A stretch of DNA of 38,264 nt from DATEUP01 sp041485285 (GCA_041485285.1 JBGPJF010000020.1:1-38264), one strand, 5' to 3'. Positions 7,677 through 17,002 are shown, numbered from the stretch's first letter. Notes: generated by a model not told the origin, from the letters alone. Numbers and translations are program-made.

Positions 7677-10600
7677 TTAGTGTGCCGTGGCCTGGAGCAC
7701 CATGCCGGCCTTCGAGTCCTCGCGCAGGGTGCCCAGCGAGACGTTGCCGATGACCTCGGAGACGCCTTTGCCCATCATCGTCACGCCGTACAGGTGGTCG
7801 GCGTGCGACAGCGTGACCTTGCGCAGCGAGATCATGACGAACTGGGCGGTCGCCGAGTTCTTCTTGACCATTCGCGCCACGCTCTCGGCGTTCACGGCGT
7901 CGAGGAACATGTCCACCTCGTCAAGGAGGTAGAACGGCGACGGCTGGAATTGCTGGATCGCGAAGATCAGTGAGAGGGCGGTGAGCGACTTCTCGCCCCC
8001 CGAGAGCGACTCGATGCGCAGCACCTTCTTGCCGCGCGGCTGGGCGCGCACGGCCAGCCCGCCCTGGAACGGCTCCTCGGGGTTCTCGAGGATCAGCTCG
8101 GCCGAGCCGCCCTGCGAGAGCTCCGCGTAGATGCCCTTGAAGTTCTCGTTGATCGCGTCGAAGACCTTGAACAGCCCGAACTTTTTCTTCTTGTTCAGTT
8201 CCTCGACGGTGGCGGCAAGCGCCTCCATCTGCGCGTCGAGGTCCTTGAGCTCCGACTGCATGGAGTCGCGGCGCTGGACCTCGCCGTCGTAGTCGGTGAG
8301 CGCGCGCAGGTTGACCCCCCCCATCGCGTTCATCTTCTTCTCGCAGGCGGCGACGGTTGCCTGTACCTCGTCGCGCGGCGGCAGCGGGAGCTTGACCTTG
8401 ACGTCCTGGTTCTTCAGGTTCTCTTCGGCCTGGATGAGGCGGGTGTCGCCCTCGCGGATCTCGTCCTGGAGCTTGGTCGTGAGCTCTTGGGTCGTCTCGA
8501 CCTTGAGCTCAAAGCCTTCGACATCCTTGGCGAGGTCGGTCTTCTCCTTGTAGAGGTCGTCGCGCTTCTTCTGCGCGGCTTCGAGCTTGGAGGCCGAACT
8601 CTTGTCGACCTGCAGGAGCGCCTCGCGCTCCTCGCGCCACCCTTCGGACTGCTCGGCGGCTTCCTCGACTTCCTTCTCGCAGGCGTCGGCCTTCAGGTCG
8701 AGCCGCTTGACCTCTTCCTTCGCCTTGGCAAGCCCCTCCCTGAGAACGCCAAGCTGGGTCTCGAGCGTGTCGGCGCGGCCGGTGGCTTCCGCCAGGGACT
8801 GCGCAAGCTCGGAGACGGTCTTCTCCCCCGTGTGCATCCTAAGTCCGATCTCCTTCGGCGCCGCCTTGACCGCCTTCTTGGCCGCGTCTTCGCGCGCCTT
8901 GTCGAGGCCTTCGAGGTCGGCGCCGAGCTTTGCGAGCACTTTCTGAAGCTCGGTGCGGCGCTTCTCGTCGGCGGCAAGGGCCTTGGCGCGCGAGTCGCGC
9001 TCGGCCTTGAGGCCCGCGAGGATCTTGGCGCTGGAGCCCTTGACGTTCTCGAGCCCCGAGAGCTTCGAGCGGGCGTCGCCGGTCGTGCCGCCGGCCTGGC
9101 GCAGCTCGTCTTCCACCTTGACGAGTTCGAGGCGGCAGTTCTTCAGCGACTCGGCAAGCTTGTTGGAGCGCTCGGTGGCGTCCTCGAGTTCCCTGCGCAC
9201 CGCGTCGAGGGGCGAGGACCCCGAGGTGCCGAACTTCACGGCACTCACGGCGGGCGCGCCGCCGACCATGGCGCCGACGGCCTCCACGAGGTCGCCGTCG
9301 AGCGTCACGAGGCGTACGCCGCCCATCAGGCGGCGGGCCGCGTCCATGTTCTTGACGACGAGCGTTTCGCCGAAGGTGTAGGTCATGGCCGCTTCGTACT
9401 TCTCGTCGTACTTCACCAGGTCGATGGCGAAGCCCACGACGTCGGGCTCCTTGGCGACCATCAGGGCCTTGCCCTGGGGGCGCGACACGCGCAGCTTGTT
9501 GAGCGGGAGGAAGATCGCGCGGCCCGACCGCGTCTTCTTCAGGTGGTTGATGGCGGCAGCCGCCGCGCCGTCGTCGTCGACGACGATGGCCTGCATCCTG
9601 GAGCCTGCGGCCGTCTCGAGGGCCCTCTCGTACTTGCCGTCGACTTTGGCAAGGGCGGCCACCGTGCCGCGGATGCCGGTCAGCTCCCGCTTGTCGCGGG
9701 CGCGCATGACGTCTTGGACGGACCCGGAGTACCCCTTCTCGATGCCCATCTGGGCGTCGGCCTCGGCGCGCATCGTGCCGTAGCGCCTTGTGAGTTCGGT
9801 CACTTCGCGCTCGGCTCCGACCGCGTCCTCGCCAAGCTCCTTCTCTTCGCGCTTGAGCTCGCCCTGGCGCTTCTGCAGCCGCTCGAGCGTGCCCTTGGCC
9901 CCCGAGGTCACGTTCTTGATCTCGCTCATCTGGAACTCGGCGTCGGCAACCTGCAGTTCCTGACTCTTCAGTTTCTCATCGAGCTCCTTGAGCAGGAGTT
10001 CGCCCTGGCGCACGCGCTCTTCGACGCGGTCGGCCTCGAGTTCCGCCTCGTGCCGCGCCTTCTGCACATCTTGAACGCCCTTGGCCTTGAGCGCCGCCAG
10101 GCGCTGGAACTCCGCGACGTCCTTGTCGGTGCGGGCTGCGCTTGAGCGCGTCCCTTCGAGCTCATCGCGGGCCTCGGTGAGCTCCTCCTGGAGGCGGTCG
10201 CGGTCTTGGGCGGCGGCCTGCCGCTGCTTCTCGGCAAGCTGGCCGTCGCGCTCCATGCGCTTGAGGTCGGTCGTGAGCTGCTTGAGCAGTGCGCGCGACT
10301 CGTCGAGCGCCTCCTTGGCCTTCTCGGCGCGCTGGTCGGCCTTTGCGATGTCCACGGTGAGCTGGTCGAGCTTCGTGCGGCGCTCCTTCGAGGCGCCGCC
10401 GCCGAGCTTCGAGATGGCTTCCTCGGCCCCGTCGTAGTCCTTGACGACGGTGGTAAGCTCCGCCTTCAGGTCCTCGAGCTTCTTCGTGAACTTCTCGAGG
10501 TCGGCCTTGCACTCGCCTTCCTTGCTGCGGAACTGCTCGACTTCGTCGCGGGCCTCCTCCACGTCGAGGTGGGCAAGCTGGGAGCGGGCAAGCGCCAGGC

Positions 10601-11282
10601 GCTCCTGGAGGTCCTTGTACTTGCCCGCCGCGTCCTTGTCCTTCTCGAGGATTCCGATGTTGCGCTTGACTTCCTCAAGGACCAGCTGGATGCGCTGCAC
10701 ATTCTCGGTGGCCTGCGCGCGCTTCTTGTTCGCGCTCTCGATGTCCTCGTCGAACCGGGTGATGCCCGCAATGTCGTCGAGGATGCGCCGGCGCTCGAGG
10801 TTGCTCATCCCGGTGATCCGGTTGATGTCGCCCTGCTGGACGAGGTTGTAGCCCTCGGCGGAGATGCGCGCGTGGGCAAGGAGCGCGTCGAACTCGTTTA
10901 GCGACGAGGCGCGGTCGTTGATGTAGAAGTACGAGTTGTACTCGCCCTTCTTCTGGGTCGACATGCGGATGAGGCGGCGCAGGCGCACCTCGTCGGCTTC
11001 GATCGGCATCATGCGGTCGCTGTTGTCGAAGCAGAGTTCGACCCAGCAGAACTTCGACGGGGGCTTGCCGCTGCCGCCGCCATTGAAGATGAGGTCCGAC
11101 AGCTTCCCAGCGCGGATGGCCTTGGCCGATCGGGGGCCCAGCACGAACAGGATGGAATCGGAGATATTCGACTTGCCCGACCCGTTGGGGCCGGTGACGG
11201 CGGTGAATCCGGACTCGAAGGGCACGTCGACCTTGTGCCCGAACGACTTAAAGTTCTCCATCTCGATCTTTTTCAGGTGCAT
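7677..11282 (-). CDS. smc: chromosome segregation ATPase SMC
   Basis: This is a full-length 1201-residue SMC protein, the ATP-driven DNA-loop motor that works as a dimer with ScpA in chromosome organisation. The order is canonical. The head has Walker A GPNGSGKS (31-38) and a Q-loop region, followed by a long heptad-rich coiled coil full of Lys/Glu. The central hinge lies roughly between ELTGIRGTVAAL and VGAMVGGAP, and a returning coiled coil follows. The C-terminal head has the signature LSGGEKSL (about 1093-1100) and Walker B FYLLDEVD (catalytic Glu about 1122). The ATG follows GGAAGGGA in the 45-base gap after the 89-residue gene. It sits in one direction with a zinc-ribbon gene, a small helical gene and scpA, most likely as one operon. 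No scpB is visible here. Confidence 0.97.
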   Translation of the reverse strand: MHLKKIEMENFKSFGHKVDVPFESGFTAVTGPNGSGKSNISDSILFVLGPRSAKAIRAGKLSDLIFNGGGSGKPPSKFCWVELCFDNSDRMMPIEADEVRLRRLIRMSTQKKGEYNSYFYINDRASSLNEFDALLAHARISAEGYNLVQQGDINRITGMSNLERRRILDDIAGITRFDEDIESANKKRAQATENVQRIQLVLEEVKRNIGILEKDKDAAGKYKDLQERLALARSQLAHLDVEEARDEVEQFRSKEGECKADLEKFTKKLEDLKAELTTVVKDYDGAEEAISKLGGGASKERRTKLDQLTVDIAKADQRAEKAKEALDESRALLKQLTTDLKRMERDGQLAEKQRQAAAQDRDRLQEELTEARDELEGTRSSAARTDKDVAEFQRLAALKAKGVQDVQKARHEAELEADRVEERVRQGELLLKELDEKLKSQELQVADAEFQMSEIKNVTSGAKGTLERLQKRQGELKREEKELGEDAVGAEREVTELTRRYGTMRAEADAQMGIEKGYSGSVQDVMRARDKRELTGIRGTVAALAKVDGKYERALETAAGSRMQAIVVDDDGAAAAAINHLKKTRSGRAIFLPLNKLRVSRPQGKALMVAKEPDVVGFAIDLVKYDEKYEAAMTYTFGETLVVKNMDAARRLMGGVRLVTLDGDLVEAVGAMVGGAPAVSAVKFGTSGSSPLDAVRRELEDATERSNKLAESLKNCRLELVKVEDELRQAGGTTGDARSKLSGLENVKGSSAKILAGLKAERDSRAKALAADEKRRTELQKVLAKLGADLEGLDKAREDAAKKAVKAAPKEIGLRMHTGEKTVSELAQSLAEATGRADTLETQLGVLREGLAKAKEEVKRLDLKADACEKEVEEAAEQSEGWREEREALLQVDKSSASKLEAAQKKRDDLYKEKTDLAKDVEGFELKVETTQELTTKLQDEIREGDTRLIQAEENLKNQDVKVKLPLPPRDEVQATVAACEKKMNAMGGVNLRALTDYDGEVQRRDSMQSELKDLDAQMEALAATVEELNKKKKFGLFKVFDAINENFKGIYAELSQGGSAELILENPEEPFQGGLAVRAQPRGKKVLRIESLSGGEKSLTALSLIFAIQQFQPSPFYLLDEVDMFLDAVNAESVARMVKKNSATAQFVMISLRKVTLSHADHLYGVTMMGKGVSEVIGNVSLGTLREDSKAGMVLQATAH

Positions 11283-11327
11283 TTCCGGTCCCTTCCTTGT
11301 TTTTGTTTAGAAACGGTGCGCGTGGAA

Positions 11328-11597
11328 TCAGATCTTGAGGTCGAGGATTTCGATCAGCACTTTCTGGGCGATGTATTTCTTGGCAAGCTCGAGCACGCGG
11401 TTCATCTCCTCGACGGTGCGCGCCGCGCGCTCCGCGCGGATGAAGGCGTCCTTCTGCTTGGGGTCGATGAGTTCGGCCATGTAGTCGAGCGCGATGCGCA
11501 TCTGGATCATGCGGTCGTTCTTCTCGGTCTCTTCTTCGAGCACCGCGACGCCGCTGGTGGCGCTCCCTCGACCTGCATCCCCTTCGTCATCGCCCAT
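11328..11597 (-). CDS. small helical protein upstream of smc
   Basis: This 89-residue acidic N-terminus plus helical protein is not recognised as a known family. After a Gly/Asp-rich start (MGDDEGDAGR) it looks like two or three amphipathic helices (for example MIQMRIALDYMAELID and EEMNRVLELAKKYI). There are no cysteines, signal peptide or membrane segment. The start is well supported: AGGAGG stands eight bases before the ATG and overlaps the end of the preceding zinc-ribbon gene region. Its place directly before smc, in the same direction and with tight spacing, suggests a role with the SMC complex, but that is inference from position only. A structural adaptor or a ScpB substitute would be candidate roles. 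Confidence 0.75.
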   Translation of the reverse strand: MGDDEGDAGRGSATSGVAVLEEETEKNDRMIQMRIALDYMAELIDPKQKDAFIRAERAARTVEEMNRVLELAKKYIAQKVLIEILDLKI

Positions 11598-11611
11598 TGC
11601 AGAAGCCTCCT

Positions 11612-12082
11612 TTACGATAGATCCGACTTGGAAAACGCGTCCATGTACTCGGCGACCATGTCCTCCGTAACGGCGAGGTCGGGCGGGTTCACCGCCGACC
11701 AGAAGGCCGTCCCGCAGCGGTTACAATCGCGGGCATCTCGCGCCACGACGCGGGTGCACGAGGGGCAGGTGTACAGGAGGTGGCGGTGGAGGAAGGCGCC
11801 GCAGGGGCAGCGCGGCAGGTCCTCGGGGGAGAGCGTCCCGCATGTGCCGCACCGTGTGGCGCCCTCCGGCGGGGTCGGGTCCTCCGGTTCGCGGTAGCGC
11901 TGCAGGGCCTCCTTGACTTCGGCGTACTGGGCCTCGAGCGCGAGGTCGCGCAGCGGCACGCGTGACAGGTCGTTTTTGGGGATGGCGCGGGGGGTCACGA
12001 TGGCCGCCGCGGGGAGCAGGAGGAACGCGGCGGACAAGACATGGGGGGCGCGCCCGCTCAACGTGAGGCGTCTCGCTCGCAT
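11612..12082 (-). CDS. double zinc-ribbon protein with N-terminal hydrophobic segment
   Basis: This 156-residue protein has eight cysteines in two knuckle sets: C78/C81 with C92/C94 (CxxC and CxC), and C106/C109 with C120/C123 (two CxxC). This is consistent with two rubredoxin-like zinc ribbons. Residues 11-30 are hydrophobic and preceded by Arg, so they could be a membrane anchor or signal. A middle stretch (about 45-65) is helical. The ATG at 12082 is supported by a strong TATA-like box (12114-12127) that would start transcription about 13 bases upstream. GTG 11998 would remove the hydrophobic segment. It heads the probable zinc-ribbon/small-helical/smc/scpA operon. Specific function is unknown; nucleic-acid or protein binding is typical of such ribbons. 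Confidence 0.75.
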   Translation of the reverse strand: MRARRLTLSGRAPHVLSAAFLLLPAAAIVTPRAIPKNDLSRVPLRDLALEAQYAEVKEALQRYREPEDPTPPEGATRCGTCGTLSPEDLPRCPCGAFLHRHLLYTCPSCTRVVARDARDCNRCGTAFWSAVNPPDLAVTEDMVAEYMDAFSKSDLS

Positions 12083-12113
12083 CCCATCCCCAGGAGGGGC
12101 TAAAACAGGGGGC

Positions 12114-12127
12114 CCTATTTATATTTC
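12114..12127 (-). promoter_or_regulatory. strong TATA-like promoter for the smc operon
   Basis: The minus strand reads AAATATAAATAGGG, the clearest archaeal TATA box in the window. It is centred about 38 bases before the ATG at 12082. The predicted transcript would carry a short leader and could cover the zinc-ribbon, small-helical, smc and scpA genes. The 190-base stretch between that gene and the tRNA holds nothing else I can support. Confidence 0.65.
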
Positions 12128-12272
12128 CCGAAGGGGCAAAAACGCTGGCATGCCGGGGGCAATACCCCCGTTTCCTGTCGAGGAATCCCCCGCCCCAGCC
12201 TCATGAAGGAAGGCGCTCCCGCGGAGGCATCCAGAAGATTGGGCGGGGCCTTGAGCGAAGAGAGAAAGGGAG

Positions 12273-12345
<73 letters not shown>

Positions 12346-12419
12346 GCTTGGAGGGGGCGCGAAAACGGCCACGCAGAGAAATACTCTTGGGGCGGGAGGC
12401 GGCGCTACGAGGCGGGGCC

Positions 12420-13052
12420 TCACGCCACGCGGCCCTCGAAATAGAGGTTCATGTACGGCTCTTCGGTGCGGAAGTCGAGGCTGCGGGTGATGGGCGTGGA
12501 CCCGGCCGTAAGCCGCACCGTGATGGAGAGCGTATAATTCGTGGCGATCTCGTCGCCTTTGAACTGGAGGGCATCGCCGTTGTACGTGCGGTGGGGGCCA
12601 AGGGACGTCGTGACGTTGTAGAATCCCATCGCCGCGCCCGTGCCCGAGTCGGTGACGACGAGCTCGATGTGGAGGGGGGAAAGCGAGACCGTGCCGTCGT
12701 TGATGACGCGCAGGTCGACGGCGATTGCGTTGAACAGCCCTTCATGATACTGAGCCTGCACCCGCACGTCGGCGCGCGGGATGATCCAGAACCACGCGGA
12801 GAACACGAGGACGCCGACGAGCACGACGGCGCCGACCTGGCGCGCGCGCTTGGCGTGGGCGACCGTGTGCGGGAGGATGTGCACCTCGTGCACCGAGAGG
12901 AACCTTCGAATGGGGCCCTTCGGCACGACCTTGGCAAGCGCGTAGAGCGGGCCGGTCGGCGCCGGCGGGGGCGCTTCGGGCTTGGGGCGGTTGGGCACCC
13001 ATGGGTCTTCGCCCGGGGGTTGGTCCACCTTGGGGTCAGGTTCAAGCGACAA
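12420..13052 (-). CDS. membrane-anchored extracellular beta-domain protein
   Basis: This is about 210 residues: a Pro-rich cytoplasmic N-terminus of about 70, one membrane segment (about 72-91, GAVVLVGVLVFSAWFW), then an external domain of about 115 residues with alternating hydrophobic strands and phrases such as VDLRVINDGTVSLSPLHIEL. That resembles LEA14/FxLYD-like or NEW3-like immunoglobulin folds. The open frame reaches ATG 13085, overlapping the upstream gene by 22 bases. However AGGAGG (minus strand, 13065-13060) covers the stop of that gene and lies seven bases before TTG 13052, which I take as the true start. The tight coupling implies co-translation with the 1303-residue exported protein, so this may be its membrane partner. 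Function is unknown. Confidence 0.75.
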   Translation of the reverse strand: MSLEPDPKVDQPPGEDPWVPNRPKPEAPPPAPTGPLYALAKVVPKGPIRRFLSVHEVHILPHTVAHAKRARQVGAVVLVGVLVFSAWFWIIPRADVRVQAQYHEGLFNAIAVDLRVINDGTVSLSPLHIELVVTDSGTGAAMGFYNVTTSLGPHRTYNGDALQFKGDEIATNYTLSITVRLTAGSTPITRSLDFRTEEPYMNLYFEGRVA

Positions 13053-13059
13053 GCGTGTG

Positions 13060-13065
13060 CCTCCT
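13060..13065 (-). promoter_or_regulatory. Shine-Dalgarno AGGAGG deciding a TTG start
   Basis: AGGAGG on the minus strand overlaps the TAG stop of the large exported-protein gene and stands seven bases before TTG 13052. It argues for TTG over the upstream ATG 13085 as the start of the membrane-anchored beta protein. Confidence 0.6.
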
Positions 13066-16000
13066 AGAACTGCGACAAGATCCATGATAGCGCGGGCGCT
13101 GGCACGATGAGGTACCGGCCCGCGTTTTCCCGCGAGGTGACGATCCCGTTGGATGCCACCGACACCGGCCCGGGCGACCCCAGCGGCACGGTCACGAAGA
13201 CGAAGGTCGTGGGCTTTGCAGCGCCGGAGAGCGCGTTGATGCGGTGCTCGAATTTGATCTGGAGTTTCTCGGCGTTGAGGTTGTCGACGGTGAGGATCGG
13301 GAGCGAGTTGAAGATGAGCTGGTTGGAGATCGTGGCGCTGCTGATGTTCTCGGCGTAGATCGAGGCGGCGTCGATCGTGAGCCCCTTCGAGATGGGGAAG
13401 CCGGTGAGGTCGAGGAGGAGCCGCTGCACGCCGTCGGAGGCGATCGAATACGAGGAGCCGCTCGACTGGGTCATCGTGAGGCGCGTCCCGAGGTCAAGGG
13501 CGAGGAACCGCAGCGACCCGCGGGTGCCGAGCGCCTCGCCGCGCAGGTCGGCCAGCAGGTCGAGCCCCGGCTGGTTGGCGACCATGGTGATGTTGGGGAG
13601 CGTCTTGAACGGGTTGGGGGACGACATGTCGAAGGCGCCGCCTGCGGGCACGCGGATGTCGGCCTGCGGCGGCACATCGTGGAACACCGCGTAGGCGGCC
13701 GCTTCGGCCGAGACGATCCCGCGCGACATGCGGACGAACACAAAGTCGACGGGCACAATGGCCCGGTGCGTGATCGAGATCCCGTCGGCCATCTCCGCGC
13801 GCGTGTTCATGTATTCCGGGATGCTCGGCATCAGCACCTCGACGGCCGTGGGCCGCGGGTGGTTGGTGGTCAGCCGCACGTAGAAGTCCTTGAGCGGGTA
13901 GGTCGAGTTGACGGCCATGTTGCCCACCACCGAGCCGCCGATCGAGAGGTCGGAGAGGAAGTCGACCTTGAGGGCGATGTCCGTGTGGGGGAGGATGCCG
14001 TCGGTGAAGAACCGGATGTTCTTGGGCTGGTCGTTGGGGTCGACGGAGGCGGCGTCGGTCTCGATGGCCAGGTAATCGAACTTCGGGGTGAAGTCGAGCA
14101 GGGTCGCGTTGACCGAGAGGACTTGGGCCTCGACGTTCAGCGTGAAGTCCATGTGGTGGGGCAGGCCAGTGAGGTAGAGTTTTGCGTTCAGGTCGAGCGA
14201 GGTGTTGTTGGTGGGCGACACGCGCTGTTTGGAGCGCAGGCCGTGGACCCACTGGGCCTCGTCGCGCGGCGCCCAGTTGCCCTTGGAGATGTTGGCCGTG
14301 ATCGTGGTGTCCGCGTTCGAGTCGAAGGCGAACGAGAAGTTCTGGTCGAAGTTGCCGATGCCGTTGGCGAGGTTCGCGCCGACCTGCGCGAGCATCGACG
14401 CGACGCTGCGCCCGAAGGAGTCGATGGCGAAGATGATGTGCGAGAAGTCGACGACGGAGGTGAGGGAGCCCAGCGACGGCAGCGAGATTGGGTTGACCGA
14501 CTGCAGGGAGCCCGGCAGGGTGACGTCGAGCGTGGAGGGCAGCGGGTCAAAGTTCAGGAAGGTCTCGAGGCGGTTGAGGGGGTCGGTGCGGTTGAGGAAC
14601 ACGATGGAGAATGGGTCGCCGCCCTTGGCGGTGAAGCGCACCTTGCCGCCGGCGCCTTGGACATAGCGAAGCGACGCGATGTCGTGGATGCGCACGGAGG
14701 CGGAACTGACGGTGCCGTTCTCGAAGGAGAGCAAGTGGTCGCCGGCAAGCTCGAGGGGCTCGCGGTTCGAGGCGTGGAGTTCGAAGAGCCCGATGCCGGC
14801 CGGCCCGCCGGGCGCGTTGAGGAGGGTGTCGACGCGGACATCGCCAGGCGTTTGGTTGAAGGAGAGGTAGGCGGGGACGTCCTCGAGGTAGATGCGCGTG
14901 TACTGCCCGGGCGCCGGGCCGATCGTCGAAGTGTAGGCGAGCCACGACACGGAGGAGGACGCGGCATAGCGCATCGAGGTGGGGGAGATCCTGAGGCTGA
15001 ACTCGTGGGGCAGGTCGTGGATCTCCGCGACCGCGGTGGCCTCTGCGGGGGCGTCCAGGAAAAGGATGCTGAGCGGTTGGCTCTCGGAGGTGACGAGCGT
15101 GAGCTGGGTCTCCTCGATGAATCCGCCGAGCAGTTTCTCGATGTGCTGGAGGCGCCCGGCAAACGCCGTGGCCACGGCGCCCGGCGGCGCGCCCAGCGTG
15201 GAGTCGTTGTAGAACGCCACGAAGTCGCCGGGGGCCACCGCCCACTTCCCGGAGGAGAGCCAGAATTCGAGGAGCCCGATCTCGCCGCCGGCAGGCAGGT
15301 CGATGGAGACCCACCCCTTGTCGTTGGGCAGATTCAGGATGTTGTTGGGGATGGCGCGCAGCGTTTGGCCGACCGAGTAGAGCTTGGACGAGATGCGGAT
15401 CATGATGCGGTCGATGATCTCGCCGATGAGCGAGACCCCCGCGCGGGGGAGGAACTGCGGCTCAAAGGTGGAGCCGCCGATGTCGAGGGTGCCGTTCACG
15501 ATGAGTTCGCGGGGCAGGTCTTCGAGGCGGACGTGGGAGTAGATGAAGTTCGTCGGGTCGCGGTTGAGGAAGATGTATTCGTCATAGTCGATGACCTTGA
15601 CTTCGGCGTTGGCCTGGTAGCGGATGCGGGCGGTGGCTGCATCCCCGGTGCCGACCTGGTCGACGTTGGCCTGCAAGAACGTGGGCAGGTCGCGGATGGT
15701 GGCACGCGCGTAGGTGAAGTTCTCGCGGTCGTCGAAGTAGTGGACGTTGAGGAGGGCGGGCCGGTCGGCGGTCCACTCCAGGTAGTCAAACGACTGATTG
15801 AACGATGCCGAGTCGAGGCGAAGGCGCACGACGGAGGGGACGGCCGTTTGGCCCGATGCGGGCTCGAGGCCCACGTCGAACCAGGTGCGCTCCCGCAGGA
15901 CCGCCTGCCCCGAGACGTTGGTGAACCGCGCGTAGCCTGCCGAGAGGGCGAGGGTTGGCAGGTCGCCGGTGAAGTTCCACCCGAGGCGGTAAGGCCCGCG

Positions 16001-16975
16001 CAGTTCCGCGATGTAGGTGTTGAGGGGGAGGTTGCCGGTGATGCCCCCCACGATGTTTGCGATGAGTTCGGTGAGGTTGCCGCCGAGGCTGACCTCGTCG
16101 GAGGTGAACGAGTTGTTGAACACGCGCGGCGTGTCGGGGAAGTCGAAGTTGACGAACCAGACGTAGTTGTTCTGGTCGTAGGAGAACGACTTGAGCACCG
16201 ACAGGTTGAGGGGCAGGGGTGCGGCGGGCCCGAGGCGCTCGACCTCGATGGATACGCCGCCCACGAAGTCGACGTGGGGGTTGAGCGAGGGGCCGCCGCC
16301 CGGGCCCGGGCCCGGGCTGAATCCGGTGGTGATGTTGGTGATGGTCGGCACGAGGCGGACGCGGATGTCGGCCCCGGTCACGTTTTCGGAGTTCACGCCG
16401 GTCCCTGGGTCGGCGTCGCAGTCGATGGGCTGCCAAAGTTGGGTGTCGAGGAAGGTCGGGGGGAACACCGAGACGTTGAGTTGGAAGGTGGGCCGCAGAT
16501 ACCCGGGGGTCCAGGCGCTGGTGCCCGAGCAGTTCGTGTGGATGAGGTATCCGAGGGGCCCGGACTGGAGGAAAAACTGCAGCACGGTCGAAAGGGGCGG
16601 TAGCGGGGACGACTCCACCACATCGAACACGGAGGACGAGTCGGGGATTGCCTGGGTCGTGTTTTGGATCGTGTAGGGTGCGACGGGGGCCACGCGGGGG
16701 ATCGCGCGCGGCGTTAGGCGGGGTTCCAGGGCGCTGGTGGCGGCGATGATGGGGGCGGGGTCGGTCTTCTGGGCTTTGCGCGCCTGGGCGGCGGAGAGTT
16801 GGTCGAACACGCCGAAGTTGAGGTCGAGGTCGGTGAGGGAGTCGGAGGTCGGCGCGGCGCCCTCCGCCGTGAGGAGCCCAAGGGTGGGCAAAAAAAAGCT
16901 CCCGGTGATCAGCAGGCTGAGGGCCTGGCGGGTTTTCGGGGTGAGGCGCCGGATGCGCCGCGGGAGAGCGACCAT
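13064..16975 (-). CDS. large exported protein with recurring DLP motif
   Basis: This 1303-residue protein is not recognised as a known family. A basic N-terminus and hydrophobic segment (about 18-40) form a likely signal peptide. The rest is beta-rich, with many N-x-S/T sites and few cysteines. A short phrase recurs: a run of alternating hydrophobic residues, then DLP, DVP or GLP. Examples are RDLP (428), EDLP (485), HDLP (653), EDVP (699), TGLP (936), HDVP (1099) and TGFP (1191). There is no C-terminal membrane segment or sorting signal. The open frame extends upstream to 17167 inside the MFS gene, but a TATA-like box (17004-17010) about 32 bases before ATG 16975 supports this start with little or no leader. 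It is co-directional with a membrane-anchored beta protein whose ribosome site overlaps its stop. A cell-envelope role is likely. Confidence 0.75.
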   Translation of the reverse strand: MVALPRRIRRLTPKTRQALSLLITGSFFLPTLGLLTAEGAAPTSDSLTDLDLNFGVFDQLSAAQARKAQKTDPAPIIAATSALEPRLTPRAIPRVAPVAPYTIQNTTQAIPDSSSVFDVVESSPLPPLSTVLQFFLQSGPLGYLIHTNCSGTSAWTPGYLRPTFQLNVSVFPPTFLDTQLWQPIDCDADPGTGVNSENVTGADIRVRLVPTITNITTGFSPGPGPGGGPSLNPHVDFVGGVSIEVERLGPAAPLPLNLSVLKSFSYDQNNYVWFVNFDFPDTPRVFNNSFTSDEVSLGGNLTELIANIVGGITGNLPLNTYIAELRGPYRLGWNFTGDLPTLALSAGYARFTNVSGQAVLRERTWFDVGLEPASGQTAVPSVVRLRLDSASFNQSFDYLEWTADRPALLNVHYFDDRENFTYARATIRDLPTFLQANVDQVGTGDAATARIRYQANAEVKVIDYDEYIFLNRDPTNFIYSHVRLEDLPRELIVNGTLDIGGSTFEPQFLPRAGVSLIGEIIDRIMIRISSKLYSVGQTLRAIPNNILNLPNDKGWVSIDLPAGGEIGLLEFWLSSGKWAVAPGDFVAFYNDSTLGAPPGAVATAFAGRLQHIEKLLGGFIEETQLTLVTSESQPLSILFLDAPAEATAVAEIHDLPHEFSLRISPTSMRYAASSSVSWLAYTSTIGPAPGQYTRIYLEDVPAYLSFNQTPGDVRVDTLLNAPGGPAGIGLFELHASNREPLELAGDHLLSFENGTVSSASVRIHDIASLRYVQGAGGKVRFTAKGGDPFSIVFLNRTDPLNRLETFLNFDPLPSTLDVTLPGSLQSVNPISLPSLGSLTSVVDFSHIIFAIDSFGRSVASMLAQVGANLANGIGNFDQNFSFAFDSNADTTITANISKGNWAPRDEAQWVHGLRSKQRVSPTNNTSLDLNAKLYLTGLPHHMDFTLNVEAQVLSVNATLLDFTPKFDYLAIETDAASVDPNDQPKNIRFFTDGILPHTDIALKVDFLSDLSIGGSVVGNMAVNSTYPLKDFYVRLTTNHPRPTAVEVLMPSIPEYMNTRAEMADGISITHRAIVPVDFVFVRMSRGIVSAEAAAYAVFHDVPPQADIRVPAGGAFDMSSPNPFKTLPNITMVANQPGLDLLADLRGEALGTRGSLRFLALDLGTRLTMTQSSGSSYSIASDGVQRLLLDLTGFPISKGLTIDAASIYAENISSATISNQLIFNSLPILTVDNLNAEKLQIKFEHRINALSGAAKPTTFVFVTVPLGSPGPVSVASNGIVTSRENAGRYLIVPAPALSWILSQF
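13394..15970 (-). repeat. degenerate protein repeats (DLP motif) in the large exported protein
   Basis: At least eight copies of a hydrophobic-strand plus [DG][LVF]P phrase lie between protein residues 336 and 1194. Intervals are irregular, from about 45 to over 120 residues. The repeats are at protein level only; the DNA copies have diverged. This suggests a duplicated beta module. Confidence 0.5.
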
Positions 16976-17002
16976 GGGGGGTGAAACGAGCGGGCCAGCG
17001 CG

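Noticed and set aside
8487..10145. 552-codon open frame antisense to smc
   Set aside because: Its Leu/Ala/Glu/Arg-rich translation is the mirror of the SMC coiled coil; no ribosome site or promoter fits.
13244..16603. 1119-codon open frame on the plus strand
   Set aside because: It is exactly antisense to the large exported protein. Its translation is Val/Gly/Glu/Arg-rich without motifs, which is typical of shadows in GC-rich DNA.
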